Position numbers and translations under genes: made by a program. Shown here piece by piece: positions 20,062 through 29,786 of a stretch of 64,000 nt of DNA. This stretch comes from Alkalibacillus salilacus (GTDB lineage: Bacteria > Bacillota > Bacilli > Bacillales > Alkalibacillaceae): NCBI RefSeq assembly GCF_030812915.1, contig NZ_JAUSTQ010000003.1:186001-250000 (forward strand), in the 5' to 3' direction. How positions within the stretch are numbered: the stretch's first letter is position 1; each line of letters starts with the position of its first letter. A model generated the notes under the pieces. That model was not told the DNA's origin and did not search any database. It saw only the letters and a list, made by a program, of their open reading frames with translations.

Positions 20062-20406
20062 CTATCGTCTTTCTGGGATACGCGCTGCTTTACCACGTAG
20101 ATTACGTAGGTAATAAAGCTTCGCACGACGTACGCGACCACGACGAGATACTTCGATTTTGTCAACACGAGGTGAATGGATTGGGAATGTACGCTCAACG
20201 CCTACACCGTAAGAAATCTTACGTACTGTAAACGATTCGTTAATTCCACCACCACGACGTTTGATGACAACACCTTCAAACACCTGAATACGTTCGCGGT
20301 TACCCTCGACAACTTTAACGTGTACTTTAACTGAGTCACCAGCACGGAATTCAGGTACGTCTGTACGTAGTTGGTCCTGTACGACTTGGTCTAAAATCTG
20401 TTGCAT
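20062..20406 (-). CDS. rplS: 50S ribosomal protein L19
   Basis: Ribosomal protein at the 30S-50S interface. The 114-aa sequence is typical: [39 protein letters not shown], and the basic C-terminus [20 protein letters not shown]. It is the last gene of the rpsP-trmD-rplS cluster, with a leader region in front and a terminator behind. Confidence 0.99.
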   Translation of the reverse strand: MQQILDQVVQDQLRTDVPEFRAGDSVKVHVKVVEGNRERIQVFEGVVIKRRGGGINESFTVRKISYGVGVERTFPIHSPRVDKIEVSRRGRVRRAKLYYLRNLRGKAARIPERR

Positions 20407-20507
20407 ATTCGTTCACTCCTTCCAACTAATGCTCTTACTTATCCAAGTAGCGGAACATCGTTTTCGACTTAAGAAGACTTAAGCACTAAAATAATATATC
20501 ATACACC
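20407..20507 (-). promoter_or_regulatory. Probable L19 leader RNA region
   Basis: The 101 nt between trmD and rplS contain a self-complementary CTTAAG...CTTAAG stem and the stretch TCCGCTACTTGGATAAG, then a GGAAGGAG ribosome site. From memory this resembles the L19 leader described in Firmicutes, thought to regulate rplS through its own product. A covariance-model search would decide. Part of the region (TATATTAT near 20490) could also hold a promoter. Confidence 0.6.
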
Positions 20508-21260
20508 TTAATCTCTTTCAACACCTAGCTCGATTTTTATTTGGTTTAATAGTTTCTTCTCTCGCTCAGTTAATCGTGATTCATCAATCAGATCAGGTCG
20601 TCTTTCATACGTTCGTTTCATTGATTCATATTCTCGCCAGTCATCAATTTTTTGATGATTACCTGACAACAAGACATCTGGTACTTGATGACCTCGAAAA
20701 TCTTGCGGACGTGTGTATTGTGGGTGTTCTAACCAAGGCGTAGAAAAAGAATCCCGTTCTGCAGATTCTTCGTTCCCTAATACTTCGGGCAATAAACGAA
20801 TCACACTATCGGTCACAACCATAGCCCCCAGTTCACCGCCAGTTAATACGTAATCACCAATTGATATTTCGTCTGTTGCTAACTCAGTACGAATTCGTTC
20901 ATCGTAACCCTCATAGTGACCGCAGATCATAATCAAATGGTCTTCCTCAGCTAGTTCTTCAGCTTTTTGTTGAGTATAAGGTTCGCCTTGAGGACAAAGT
21001 AAAACAACCCTTGGTTCAGATTCACGTTGTTTTTGTAAGTCTTCTACAGCATCAAAAATCGGTTGTGGCGTAAGTACCATACCAGCACCACCACCATATG
21101 GGTAATCATCTACTTTGTTATGTTTATTCGTAGTATAGGTCCGAAAATCAATAAGGTTATATTCAAAGGCACCTTTATCCTTTGCTTTCTTCAAAATTGA
21201 CGATTCAAAAACACCATGGAACATTTCAGGGAATAGGGTTAATATATCCAACTTCATCAT
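20508..21260 (-). CDS. trmD: tRNA (guanine-N1)-methyltransferase TrmD
   Basis: Methylates G37 of tRNAs with G at position 36, preventing +1 frameshifts. The 250-aa protein starts [14 protein letters not shown] and has the SAM-knot motifs [20 protein letters not shown] and [11 protein letters not shown]. The C-terminal domain carries [13 protein letters not shown]. Its first ATG overlaps the rimM stop by 4 nt; the adjacent second ATG could also serve as start. Confidence 0.98.
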   Translation of the reverse strand: MMKLDILTLFPEMFHGVFESSILKKAKDKGAFEYNLIDFRTYTTNKHNKVDDYPYGGGAGMVLTPQPIFDAVEDLQKQRESEPRVVLLCPQGEPYTQQKAEELAEEDHLIMICGHYEGYDERIRTELATDEISIGDYVLTGGELGAMVVTDSVIRLLPEVLGNEESAERDSFSTPWLEHPQYTRPQDFRGHQVPDVLLSGNHQKIDDWREYESMKRTYERRPDLIDESRLTEREKKLLNQIKIELGVERD

Positions 21261-21775
21261 GGGAGTAATCCTTCCATGTAATCAATCGTAATCAGTCCAT
21301 TTTCAATGTCTACATCTTTCACGATCTCATCAATAAATGGTATTAGCGCATCCTTTGCACCAGGTTCAGGACGATCAACTACCCATACATCATTTGCGCC
21401 AGGTTGCATGACTTCTTTAATTCGACCAAGATGTTCCCCTGTAGTGAAATAAACCTCACAACCAATAATTTCGAAATAATAGAATTCATCGTCATCCAAT
21501 TCATGTAGATCTTCAATACTAACATAAAGTGTTGTTTGCTTTAGTGGTTCAACAGATTCGATGGTGTCATAACCTTCAAACGTTAAGAGATCAAACTGTT
21601 TATGCTCGCGGTGAGACTTTACGGTGACCTCTACCATCTGATCATTCCACTCCAAAAACAATCGACTCCCAGGTTCATAACGTTCATTAAAATCGGTCAC
21701 CGACATGACACGAACTTCACCTTGAACACCATGTGTATTAACAATAGTTCCTACTTTTAAATAATTTTGGTCCAT
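21257..21775 (-). CDS. rimM: 16S rRNA processing protein RimM
   Basis: Assists maturation of the 30S head and binds S19. The 172-aa protein has the N-terminal beta-barrel ([19 protein letters not shown]) and a C-terminal PRC-barrel-like part ([23 protein letters not shown]). The frame opens with GTG at 21784, overlapping the ylqD stop, but I choose the ATG at 21775, because AGGTGAT precedes it and the product then starts MDQNYLKVG. Confidence 0.95.
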   Translation of the reverse strand: MDQNYLKVGTIVNTHGVQGEVRVMSVTDFNERYEPGSRLFLEWNDQMVEVTVKSHREHKQFDLLTFEGYDTIESVEPLKQTTLYVSIEDLHELDDDEFYYFEIIGCEVYFTTGEHLGRIKEVMQPGANDVWVVDRPEPGAKDALIPFIDEIVKDVDIENGLITIDYMEGLLP

Positions 21776-21780
21776 GTATA

Positions 21781-22167
21781 TCACCTATTTATTTTAACAA
21801 TTTTTCCATCTTGAACAACAATCTCTCTTGCACCCATCAGTTCTTCCCAGTTATCACCGATTGAAACCTCAACGATTTCTTCTACTTCACGCTCGGTAAT
21901 TTCACTACCCAATGGTAATTGCTTTAATTGTTCAAGTTGAAATTCATACCACTCGATTGACTGTTGACGCTTCAACTCTTCTTTAGCAAATTTTGCTTCA
22001 ACTTTTTGAGAGTCAAATTGTTGTTTAAGAAGTTTTTTCTTTTCAAACACGAGTTGATCAATTTCTTTGCGTTTTGCAGAAATTTCATTCTCAAAATGAT
22101 ATTGTAATTTTTCTTTACTCGTCTCAGTTAATACTTGCTTCACTTTGGTTTGACGGATGATTTTCAT
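21781..22167 (-). CDS. ylqD: YlqD family protein, charged coiled coil
   Basis: A 128-aa protein of unknown function conserved between khpA and rimM in bacilli. Residues about 15-85 form a highly charged helical segment rich in Lys, Glu and Gln (KRKEIDQLVFEKKKLLKQQ), then a small domain ending IVVQDGKIVKI. I choose the ATG at 22167 preceded by ATAGGTGAT rather than the upstream GTG at 22176. It is coupled to rimM by close spacing. No signal peptide or membrane helix. Confidence 0.85.
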   Translation of the reverse strand: MKIIRQTKVKQVLTETSKEKLQYHFENEISAKRKEIDQLVFEKKKLLKQQFDSQKVEAKFAKEELKRQQSIEWYEFQLEQLKQLPLGSEITEREVEEIVEVSIGDNWEELMGAREIVVQDGKIVKINR

Positions 22168-22208
22168 GAAGATCACCTATAGTTTGTGACTTAAATCCTT
22201 GGGCATGC

Positions 22209-22242
22209 AAAAAAAGGGAAAGGTTTTGAAACCCTCTCCCCC
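22209..22242 (-). terminator. Internal terminator between khpA and ylqD
   Basis: Minus strand GGGAGAGG pairs with CCTTTCCC across a short loop and is followed by T7 (22209-22215). It starts right after the khpA stop, so it would end or attenuate the rpsP-khpA message before ylqD-rimM-trmD-rplS. Confidence 0.75.
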
Positions 22243-22243
22243 T

Positions 22244-22471
22244 TTACATAATATCAACATAAACCTTTTTATGCGTGTCCGAATTAGCGGCATGAACCAC
22301 TGTTCGAACCGCTTTTGCGATACGACCGTTTTTGCCAATCACTTTCCCAACGTCATCTTCATGTACGGTTAAATGATAACGGATTTTTTCATCCGTTTCT
22401 TCAACATTAACATGAATCTGTTCAGGATGATCAACTAACGGTGTCACAATCGTTTCAATTAAGGGTTTCAT
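22244..22471 (-). CDS. khpA: KH-domain RNA-binding protein KhpA (YlqC)
   Basis: The 75-aa protein is almost only a KH domain, with the GxxG loop visible in VGKVIGKNGRIAKAVRTVV near residues 43-61. KhpA works with KhpB in cell elongation and RNA binding in Gram-positive bacteria. It is located between rpsP and ylqD as usual. Start at ATG with a weak AAGGATTTG site. Confidence 0.96.
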   Translation of the reverse strand: MKPLIETIVTPLVDHPEQIHVNVEETDEKIRYHLTVHEDDVGKVIGKNGRIAKAVRTVVHAANSDTHKKVYVDIM

Positions 22472-22485
22472 GATATCACAAATCC

Positions 22486-22758
22486 TTATCCGTTATTTTT
22501 TGACTCGTGAAACTTCTTCATGATGCCCTTCTCTGAGAACAAGTTACGTACTGTATCGCTTGGTTGAGCACCTTTAGTCATCCAGTCAAGTGCTTTCTCT
22601 TCATTGATTGAAACTTCTGGTGTTTCAGATACTGGATTATATGTGCCAATTTGCTCGATGATACGGCCATCACGTGGCGCGCGTGAATCTGCGACAACGA
22701 CACGATAAAACGGATTACGTTTAGAACCCATACGTTTTAGACGAATTTTAGTTGCCAT
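22486..22758 (-). CDS. rpsP: 30S ribosomal protein S16
   Basis: Ribosomal protein of the 30S body. The 90-aa sequence is typical: [36 protein letters not shown]. The start has a strong GGAGGTG site. It opens the cluster rpsP-khpA-ylqD-rimM-trmD-rplS and has its own clear promoter. In B. subtilis ffh lies directly upstream; here a plus-strand gene intervenes. Confidence 0.99.
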   Translation of the reverse strand: MATKIRLKRMGSKRNPFYRVVVADSRAPRDGRIIEQIGTYNPVSETPEVSINEEKALDWMTKGAQPSDTVRNLFSEKGIMKKFHESKNNG

Positions 22759-22796
22759 GTCTTACACCTCCATTAATTAACTTATCACAAGTACAG

Positions 22797-22825
22797 ATTG
22801 TAGCAGACAGTTTAAAGCGTGTAAA
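22797..22825 (-). promoter_or_regulatory. Sigma-A promoter for the rpsP operon
   Basis: Minus strand TTTACA (22820-22825), 17-bp spacer, TGC-TACAAT (22797-22802). Near-consensus with an extended -10. It lies 38 nt upstream of the rpsP ATG. Confidence 0.85.
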
Positions 22826-22951
22826 GTATTTTTGCATGACATATTAAAAATCTTTATTCTTTTCATAAAAAATGACCATACTAGTCTAGCAGGAATTTTA
22901 CTATCTTCGTCTAATTATTAAAGTGTAGGCTGAATTTAAGGAGGATTCTAA

Positions 22952-23329
22952 ATGGGATTATTTGATGGCTTAATGGGAAATGCCTCAACCGCTAAAGCAG
23001 ATGAAGTCGAAAAAGAATTAGGTGATTTATTAGTTGATGGCGAAAACGTTGACGTGGCCTTTAAATTGGTTCGTGACTTAATCGTTTTTACAGATCGCCG
23101 ACTAATTATGGTAGATAAACAAGGAATGACAGGTAAAAAGACAGATTATCATTCCGTCCCTTATAACAGTATCTCACATTTTAGCATTGAAACAGCAGGC
23201 ACTTTCGACCTCGATGCCGAACTAAAGATCTGGATTTCAAGCGGTTCCCAACCAACCATTAGTAAACAATTCAAGAAGGATAACAGCATCTATGACATTC
23301 AGAAAGTATTAGCTTCGAAGTGTACTTAA
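22952..23329 (+). CDS. Bacterial PH-domain protein
   Basis: A 125-aa soluble protein with the bacterial PH-like fold pattern (DVAFKLVRDLIVFTDRRLIMVDKQGM, then VPYNSISHFSIETAGTFDLDAELKIWISS). Proteins of this family are widespread in Firmicutes and their role is unknown. It has an excellent AAGGAGG site 8 nt before ATG. It runs on the plus strand between rpsP and ffh, which are neighbours on one strand in B. subtilis. It ends at a strong bidirectional terminator shared with ffh. I infer that it was inserted into the conserved cluster. Confidence 0.85.
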   Translation: MGLFDGLMGNASTAKADEVEKELGDLLVDGENVDVAFKLVRDLIVFTDRRLIMVDKQGMTGKKTDYHSVPYNSISHFSIETAGTFDLDAELKIWISSGSQPTISKQFKKDNSIYDIQKVLASKCT

Positions 23330-23350
23330 TTAACATCAGACCCTAAAACA

Positions 23351-23394
23351 AACACCACACTATCACAGAATAACGAAAGTGATAGTGTGGTGTT
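23351..23394. terminator. Bidirectional terminator between PH-domain gene and ffh
   Basis: Perfect 16-bp stem AACACCACACTATCAC/GTGATAGTGTGGTGTT with a 12-nt loop. T-rich tracts follow on both strands (TATATTTTTA on plus, TTTGTTTTA on minus). It can stop transcripts of the plus gene and of ffh. Confidence 0.9.
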
Positions 23395-23401
23395 TATATT
23401 T

Positions 23402-24742
23402 TTACATAAATGGTAAGTTCATGCCGCCTTTTTTACCTTTTTTAGAACTCGTCATTTGCTTCATCATTTTCTTCATTTCTTCAAATTGCTTTAATAAGCG
23501 ATTCACTTGAGCAACAGACGTTCCTGAACCTTGAGCAATCCGTTTCTTACGGCTTGCATTAATAATGTTAGGTTCAATACGTTCTTTTTTGGTCATCGAT
23601 TGGATAATAGCTTCAATATGGGATAATTGTTTATCATCCATTTGCATGTTCTTCATGCCTTTCATTTTGTTCGCACCAGGCATCATATTAACTAATTCAT
23701 CAAGTGGCCCCATGTTTTTCACTTGATCCATTTGTTCTAAAAAGTCTTCAAAAGTGAATGATGCAGATTTCATTTTGTCCTGCATCTCTTTCGCTTTCTT
23801 CTCATCAACTTCGGTCTCAGCCTTTTCAATCAGACTAAAGACATCGCCCATCCCTAAAATTCGTGAAGCCATACGATCAGGGTGGAAAGGTTCAAGTTGA
23901 TCTAACTTCTCGCCCATACCAGCGAATTTTATCGGTTTACCAGTGACAGAACGAATTGAAAGAGCAGCACCACCACGCGTATCCCCGTCAAGTTTCGTCA
24001 AGATTACACCACTTATGTCGAGCTGACTATCAAAACTCTCAGCAACATTGACGGCGTCCTGACCAGTCATTGAATCCACTACTAAGAAGATTTCATCAGG
24101 ATTCATGTTTGTTTTAACCTGTTGTAATTCGTCCATGAGATCTTCATCAACATGCAAACGACCCGCTGTATCAATGATGACATAATCATGATGCTCCGCT
24201 TTCGCCTTCTCAATCGCTTCATTAGCAATATCAACTGGATTCGCTTCCGTTCCTTTTGAATAGACAGGCAAATCAAGTTGTTCACCAAGAGTTTCGAGTT
24301 GATCAATAGCAGCTGGTCGATAGACGTCCGCGGCAACAAGTAGGGGGTTACGATTAGAATTTTTTCGTAAATGGTTCGCTAATTTACCTGTTGTCGTCGT
24401 TTTACCAGCACCTTGCAAACCAACCATCATAATAACAGTTGGCGGTTTATTAGCAACCGCAATTTTACTTTGTTCCCCGCCCATAAGTTCAGTCAGTTCG
24501 TCACGAACCACTTTGATAACTTGTTGGCCAGGTGTTAAGCTCTCCATTACTTCTTGACCTACAGCTCGTTCTTTAATTCGTTTAATTAAATCTTTTACAA
24601 CTTTATAGTTAACGTCCGCTTCAAGTAATGCCAAACGGACTTCACGTGTCATTTCTTTAACGTCTGCTTCACTAACCTTACCTTTACCCGTAATCTTCTT
24701 CATCGTTTCTTGCAGACGTTCGGATAATCCTTCGAATGCCAT
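23402..24742 (-). CDS. ffh: Signal recognition particle protein Ffh
   Basis: GTPase that binds the signal sequence of nascent chains and the SRP RNA. The 446-aa protein has the N domain (1-85), the G domain with GLQGAGKTTTTGKL, DTAGRLHVDEDLM and TKLDGDTRGGAALS, and a Met-rich M domain (about 300-446) with the RNA-binding RIAQGSG segment and MKKMMKQM. It is the last gene of the smc-ftsY-ylxM-ffh run. Confidence 0.99.
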   Translation of the reverse strand: MAFEGLSERLQETMKKITGKGKVSEADVKEMTREVRLALLEADVNYKVVKDLIKRIKERAVGQEVMESLTPGQQVIKVVRDELTELMGGEQSKIAVANKPPTVIMMVGLQGAGKTTTTGKLANHLRKNSNRNPLLVAADVYRPAAIDQLETLGEQLDLPVYSKGTEANPVDIANEAIEKAKAEHHDYVIIDTAGRLHVDEDLMDELQQVKTNMNPDEIFLVVDSMTGQDAVNVAESFDSQLDISGVILTKLDGDTRGGAALSIRSVTGKPIKFAGMGEKLDQLEPFHPDRMASRILGMGDVFSLIEKAETEVDEKKAKEMQDKMKSASFTFEDFLEQMDQVKNMGPLDELVNMMPGANKMKGMKNMQMDDKQLSHIEAIIQSMTKKERIEPNIINASRKKRIAQGSGTSVAQVNRLLKQFEEMKKMMKQMTSSKKGKKGGMNLPFM

Positions 24743-24754
24743 ATGGCTGACCCC

Positions 24755-25081
24755 CTAGTCTAGGTTTTCCAATTGTTCTAATAATGCTTGAATATCATTA
24801 TAATTCTGATGTGATAGCTTTTGTTTCATCGCTTGAATCAGTTCATGTCGCTTTTCAAAATAACGGTATAAACCGAGATGGTCTTCATACTCTTCAAGCA
24901 TGAGCTCTGTACGTCTTATGTTATCATATACAGCTTGTCTACTGACATAATAAGTTTCGGAAATTTCACCTAGAGAATAATCTTCTAAATAATATAATTC
25001 CATATAATTGCGTTGTTTCTCTGTTAGCAACTTCTGATAAAAATCAAATAAATAATTCATGCGTGTTGTTTTTTCTAACAT
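24755..25081 (-). CDS. ylxM: YlxM, putative SRP-associated DNA-binding protein
   Basis: The 108-aa protein belongs to the UPF0122 family; its sigma-70 region 4-like helix-turn-helix is visible ([25 protein letters not shown]). In streptococci YlxM influences SRP function, which fits its constant position between ftsY and ffh. It lies 12 nt upstream of ffh. Confidence 0.95.
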   Translation of the reverse strand: MLEKTTRMNYLFDFYQKLLTEKQRNYMELYYLEDYSLGEISETYYVSRQAVYDNIRRTELMLEEYEDHLGLYRYFEKRHELIQAMKQKLSHQNYNDIQALLEQLENLD

Positions 25082-25096
25082 GATGACACTCCTCAG

Positions 25097-26116
25097 TTAT
25101 TTTTTGTCATCCGAATCGTCTCCATCATTTTCAACACGTGTCATCAGATCACCAAATAAGCCATAAACAAATTGATGAGCATTAAACGGTTGTAAATCAG
25201 TGATTTGCTCGCCTAGACCAACGTATTTGACAGGTATATTAAGTTCATTTCGAATAGCAAGCACAATACCACCTCGTGCTGTACCATCCAATTTTGTTAG
25301 AACGATACCAGATACATCTGTCGCTTCTTTAAATGTTTTAGCTTGACTCAAGGCATTTTGACCAGTTGTCGCGTCTAACACGAGTAATGTCTCATGAGGT
25401 GCATCGGGGAGTTCTCGCTCGATCACTTTATGAACTTTAGACAATTCTTTCATTAAATTTACTTTATTTTGTAAACGACCGGCTGTATCACAAAGTAAAA
25501 CGTCTGCACCACGAGATTTGGCTGCTTGAATACCGTCGTAAATGACTGCTGCAGGGTCAGCCCCTTCGCTATGCTTAATAACATTAACACCTGCGCGTTG
25601 TCCCCAGATATCCAGTTGGTCGATGGCACCAGCACGGAATGTATCGCCAGCAGCCATTACCACTGATTTTCCTTCTTGTTGCAACTGATAACCCAGTTTT
25701 CCTATTGAAGTTGTCTTACCTACACCATTAACACCTACAACTAATATAACGGTTAGATCACCTTCTTGAATATTTAACGCTTCAAGTGATTCATCATCGT
25801 CACCATAGTAAATTTCGACCAATTTTTCAGAGATGACTTCCTTTACTTGCTCTGTATCTTTAATATTACGACGTTTTACTTCCATTTCTAGCTCTTCTAT
25901 AAACTCCATGACTGTATTAACGCCAACATCTGCTGAAATTAGAATTTCTTCTAGTTCTTCAAAGAATTCCTCATCAACTTGACGATAACGTGCCACTAGG
26001 TCATTAACTTTAGTCGTAAATGAGTCTCGTGTCTTACTTAAACCATCTTTAAATTTATCAGTCACTTCTTCTGTTTGCTTACTTACTTTATCTTTTAATT
26101 TTTTAAAGAAACTCAT
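25097..26116 (-). CDS. ftsY: Signal recognition particle receptor FtsY
   Basis: Membrane-associated GTPase that docks the SRP-ribosome complex. The 339-aa protein has a short charged N-terminus, the N domain, and the G domain with [40 protein letters not shown] and [10 protein letters not shown]. No long acidic A domain, as in other bacilli. The C-terminus ends in an acidic tail ([10 protein letters not shown]). Confidence 0.98.
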   Translation of the reverse strand: MSFFKKLKDKVSKQTEEVTDKFKDGLSKTRDSFTTKVNDLVARYRQVDEEFFEELEEILISADVGVNTVMEFIEELEMEVKRRNIKDTEQVKEVISEKLVEIYYGDDDESLEALNIQEGDLTVILVVGVNGVGKTTSIGKLGYQLQQEGKSVVMAAGDTFRAGAIDQLDIWGQRAGVNVIKHSEGADPAAVIYDGIQAAKSRGADVLLCDTAGRLQNKVNLMKELSKVHKVIERELPDAPHETLLVLDATTGQNALSQAKTFKEATDVSGIVLTKLDGTARGGIVLAIRNELNIPVKYVGLGEQITDLQPFNAHQFVYGLFGDLMTRVENDGDDSDDKK

Positions 26117-26148
26117 CGTACCTTCCTTTCTACTACATCCATTACACT

Positions 26149-29100
26149 CTAATTATATATCATCTCTTCAGTCTCTTCCAATTTAACTGACACCATCTTC
26201 GATACACCTGACTCTTGCATCGTGACCCCATAAAGAACATCTGCATATTCCATTGTCCCTTTACGGTGTGTAATTACGATGAATTGTGTTTGTGCAGAAA
26301 ATTCCTTTAGATATTGAGCAAAACGAATAACGTTTGCTTCATCTAAAGCAGCTTCAACTTCATCTAATACACAGAACGGAACGGGTCTAACACGTAAGAT
26401 CGCAAATAATAATGCAATTGCGGTCAGAGCACGCTCTCCACCTGATAAAAGACCAAGTTGTTGTAGCTTTTTGCCTGGTGGTTGAGCGATAATATCGACA
26501 CCCGTTTCTAATAAATTCTCCGGATCTGTCAGTTTCAGTTCAGCATGTCCACCACCAAATAATGATTTGAATACTTTTGTAAATTGTTCTTGAATCTGGC
26601 TAAACGTCTCACTAAATTTACGCACCATTTCTTCGTCCATCTCGCCAATAATACCATTTAAAGTTTCTTTAGCTTCTAGTAAATCATTTCGTTGATCAGT
26701 CAAGAAAGTATAACGTTCTTGAATGCGATCATATTCTTCTATCGCACCGAGATTGACATGACCTAAGGCTTTAATATCTTGTTTAATCGTCTGTACCGAT
26801 TGCTTTGCTTCTTCGAGATTATCTGATGGACCATATTCTGATTTTGCCCGTTCAAATGTCATAGCGTATTCATCTTGCAATTGTTGCAGACGATTTTCAA
26901 GTTCAACATCTAAACGATTCGCCTGAACTTCTTGTTTCTGTAATTGCTGAGTTTTTTCATCATATAAACGATTTTTCTCTTTTACTTCACGTTCAAGGTC
27001 ATCTTTCAATTGACGTTGTTGCTCACGTTGCTCCTTGGCATCATCTAGTTGAGTATTAACTTTCACTAGGCGTTCACGATGGTTACTTAGAGAGTCCGAT
27101 AACCCTTCGACCGTTTCAGCTTTTTCGTGTGATGTTTGTAATTCATGTAATTCTTGTTCTAATTGTTCTTTTTGTTGTTTTTCTTCTTCTAAAGAACCTT
27201 TCAATTGCTCCAATCGTTCTTCTTGGTTACGAACATCACTGTCTTGTTCAGCTAATTTGATTTGCAAATGGTTAAGTTGATCTTGCTGTTCATCTTGTTC
27301 TGCCTTATAAGATGATTGATTTTCAGTTAAATCGTCAATTCGTTGTTTTAACGCTGTTGCTTGCTCATCTTGATTCGAAAGCGTTTCATTTAATTGTTTC
27401 AATTGTATCTGAAATTGACTTTTATCGTCTTCATATTGTTTCGTTTCTTGATCATATACTTCTAATTGGTTATTAATATGATCTAACTGAATACGATTCG
27501 ATTGTTTAGCTTGTTCGACTTCTTGTAATGATTGATTCAAGGTGTCACATTGTTTTTCAGCATCAAAACATTCTTGTTTGATTGATTCTAATTGCTTGCG
27601 TTTAGATGATAAATCTGAATTAAATTGTTCTGTTTTTATTTCATATTGTTTCAACTTTGTCTGAACATCTTCTAACTCGCGCTCACGAGTAAATAACGAA
27701 GCTTGTTGATTTTGTTTCTTAGCACCACCGCTCATAGAACCACCTGGATTGACCACATCTCCTTCTAATGTCACCAGTCGGTGGCGATGATTAATAGCTT
27801 TAGCCATAGCGTTAGCATCTTTAAGTGTTTCAGCAACGATAATATTACCTAATAAATTATCGGCGATCGAACGATAGGTTTCCTCTACTGTCACAAGTTC
27901 TGAAGCAACACCAATAAAGCCATCTAACTGCTTTATAGTATTGTAGACTTGCTCACCTACCCAGCGCGATTTCATTGTAGTTAAAGGTAGTAACGTCGCA
28001 CGCCCACTTTTAGCTTGTTTTAAATAGTGAATCGCATCACGAGCGTTTTTATCGTTTTCGACAACAATATGCTGTGCCTGTCCACCTAAAGCCGTCTCAA
28101 GGGCAGTCACATAATTTTGATCCACATCAATTAATTGGGCAACTGCACCATGAATCCCTGACAATTTTCCTTTTTCTTTGGCTTGTAAAATCGATTTAAC
28201 CCCGTAATAAAACCCGCTATAAGATTCTTTCATATCTTCTAACATATCTTTTTTCGAACGTAATTGTTCGATCATTCGATAGGCTTGGTTAAGTTTATCA
28301 TCATCAGCTTGAATCTCTTCTTGCAAAGTATCACGTTTAGATTTTTGATCCTCAAAAATATCACGTTTCGTTTGCAATTCCTTATTTAGTTCTGTTTCTT
28401 TTTGTTCATTGTCTGCTAAAGTTTGCTCAAGCTGTTCACGTTCACTTAACATTTCGTTGAAGCGTGCATCTAGCCGTTCTTTTCGTGATTCTAACTGTTC
28501 TAATTGCTTATCAATAGAATGTTTCTCATTTCGATTAGCTGCTTGATCATTCAAAAGATCAATATACTCAGCCTTCAATTGTTCGATGGTGTCTTCGATA
28601 TTTTCATCTCCAGACGCCATAGCTCGCTTAAGTTCGTTGATTTGATCTTTTGTTTCTTGACGCGACGATTTCAGTACGTTAAGTCTAGATTGATAATCAT
28701 CAAAATCAAGTTGAAGTTGATCAATTTGATTTTGGTGTGATTGAATGGATTGTTCGAGCTTTTCCTTGCTTTCGTCATAATGTTTAAGCCGTTCAACTAA
28801 AACATTCTTCTGTCCTTCAAGTTGTTCAATCTCTTGTGTTAGTGACAGTTTTTCATCTTGTAATTTGTTAATTTGTTGTTCTAAATGATTAATGGTATTG
28901 GTCTTGTCTTCTAAGTTTGCTTCATCCTGTTGTATCACCGTTTTTTCTTCGGTCAATGCCGATTTAAGTTGTTCAATGGAATTTAATAATTGTTCCCAAT
29001 CTTGATGAATGGTTTCTATTTCAGCTACAAGTAATGAGACTTCTACTTGTTCTAACTCATCACGCTTAGTCATGTATTGTCTTGCGATATCAGCCTGCTC

Positions 29101-29718
29101 TTGAAGCGGTTCTAACTGACCTTCAATTTCATGAATGATATCTTCAACACGACTTAAATTATCTTCTGTTTCATCAAGTTTCTTTTGGGCGTTTAATTTA
29201 CGTTTTTTATATTTTAATACACCTGCTGCTTCTTCAAAAATGCTACGACGTTCTTCTGATTTAGAGGATAGAATTTCTTCAACTTTTCCTTGGCTAATGA
29301 TTGAAAAAGCTTCCTTACCTAAGCCAGAATCCATAAATAAATCTGTAATATCTTTTAAGCGGCAAGGTTGCTTGTTTAATAAGTATTCGCTATCGCCTGA
29401 ACGGTACACACGTCTTGTGACCGCAACTTCATCATAATCAATTGGTAATTGATGATCATGATTATCTAAAACAAGTGTTACATCTGCAACGTTTAGCCCC
29501 TTTCGAGTATCGCTACCCGAAAAAATGACATCTTCCATTTTCGAACCGCGTAGGGATTTAGCTGATTGTTCACCTAGCACCCAGCGGATGGCATCAGTAA
29601 TATTCGATTTGCCACTTCCATTGGGACCAACAACTGCTGTCACTCCTGGAACGAAATCGACTGATACACGTTCTGCAAATGATTTAAATCCGACTGTTTC
29701 AAGTTTTTTTAGGAACAT
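26149..29718 (-). CDS. smc: Chromosome segregation protein Smc
   Basis: Condensin ATPase acting with ScpA and ScpB in chromosome organisation. The 1189-aa protein has Walker A near residue 32 (GPNGSGKSNITDA), long coiled coils from about 170 to 500 and 680 to 1020, a hinge around 515-650 (GIHGAVAQLIDVDQNYVTALE), the ABC signature LSGGERALTAIALLFAI, and Walker B FCVLDEVEAALDEANV. The frame opens at a GTG at 29730; I use the ATG at 29718, which has the AGGTG site and starts MFLKKLETVGFKSFA. In B. subtilis rnc directly precedes it; here repeat B and a plus-strand gene intervene. Confidence 0.98.
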   Translation of the reverse strand: MFLKKLETVGFKSFAERVSVDFVPGVTAVVGPNGSGKSNITDAIRWVLGEQSAKSLRGSKMEDVIFSGSDTRKGLNVADVTLVLDNHDHQLPIDYDEVAVTRRVYRSGDSEYLLNKQPCRLKDITDLFMDSGLGKEAFSIISQGKVEEILSSKSEERRSIFEEAAGVLKYKKRKLNAQKKLDETEDNLSRVEDIIHEIEGQLEPLQEQADIARQYMTKRDELEQVEVSLLVAEIETIHQDWEQLLNSIEQLKSALTEEKTVIQQDEANLEDKTNTINHLEQQINKLQDEKLSLTQEIEQLEGQKNVLVERLKHYDESKEKLEQSIQSHQNQIDQLQLDFDDYQSRLNVLKSSRQETKDQINELKRAMASGDENIEDTIEQLKAEYIDLLNDQAANRNEKHSIDKQLEQLESRKERLDARFNEMLSEREQLEQTLADNEQKETELNKELQTKRDIFEDQKSKRDTLQEEIQADDDKLNQAYRMIEQLRSKKDMLEDMKESYSGFYYGVKSILQAKEKGKLSGIHGAVAQLIDVDQNYVTALETALGGQAQHIVVENDKNARDAIHYLKQAKSGRATLLPLTTMKSRWVGEQVYNTIKQLDGFIGVASELVTVEETYRSIADNLLGNIIVAETLKDANAMAKAINHRHRLVTLEGDVVNPGGSMSGGAKKQNQQASLFTRERELEDVQTKLKQYEIKTEQFNSDLSSKRKQLESIKQECFDAEKQCDTLNQSLQEVEQAKQSNRIQLDHINNQLEVYDQETKQYEDDKSQFQIQLKQLNETLSNQDEQATALKQRIDDLTENQSSYKAEQDEQQDQLNHLQIKLAEQDSDVRNQEERLEQLKGSLEEEKQQKEQLEQELHELQTSHEKAETVEGLSDSLSNHRERLVKVNTQLDDAKEQREQQRQLKDDLEREVKEKNRLYDEKTQQLQKQEVQANRLDVELENRLQQLQDEYAMTFERAKSEYGPSDNLEEAKQSVQTIKQDIKALGHVNLGAIEEYDRIQERYTFLTDQRNDLLEAKETLNGIIGEMDEEMVRKFSETFSQIQEQFTKVFKSLFGGGHAELKLTDPENLLETGVDIIAQPPGKKLQQLGLLSGGERALTAIALLFAILRVRPVPFCVLDEVEAALDEANVIRFAQYLKEFSAQTQFIVITHRKGTMEYADVLYGVTMQESGVSKMVSVKLEETEEMIYN

Positions 29719-29786
29719 GACTTTATACACCTACTCATTTCATGCTACACTTTAATTTATGTATACGTTAATTAATCTCTTTAAAA

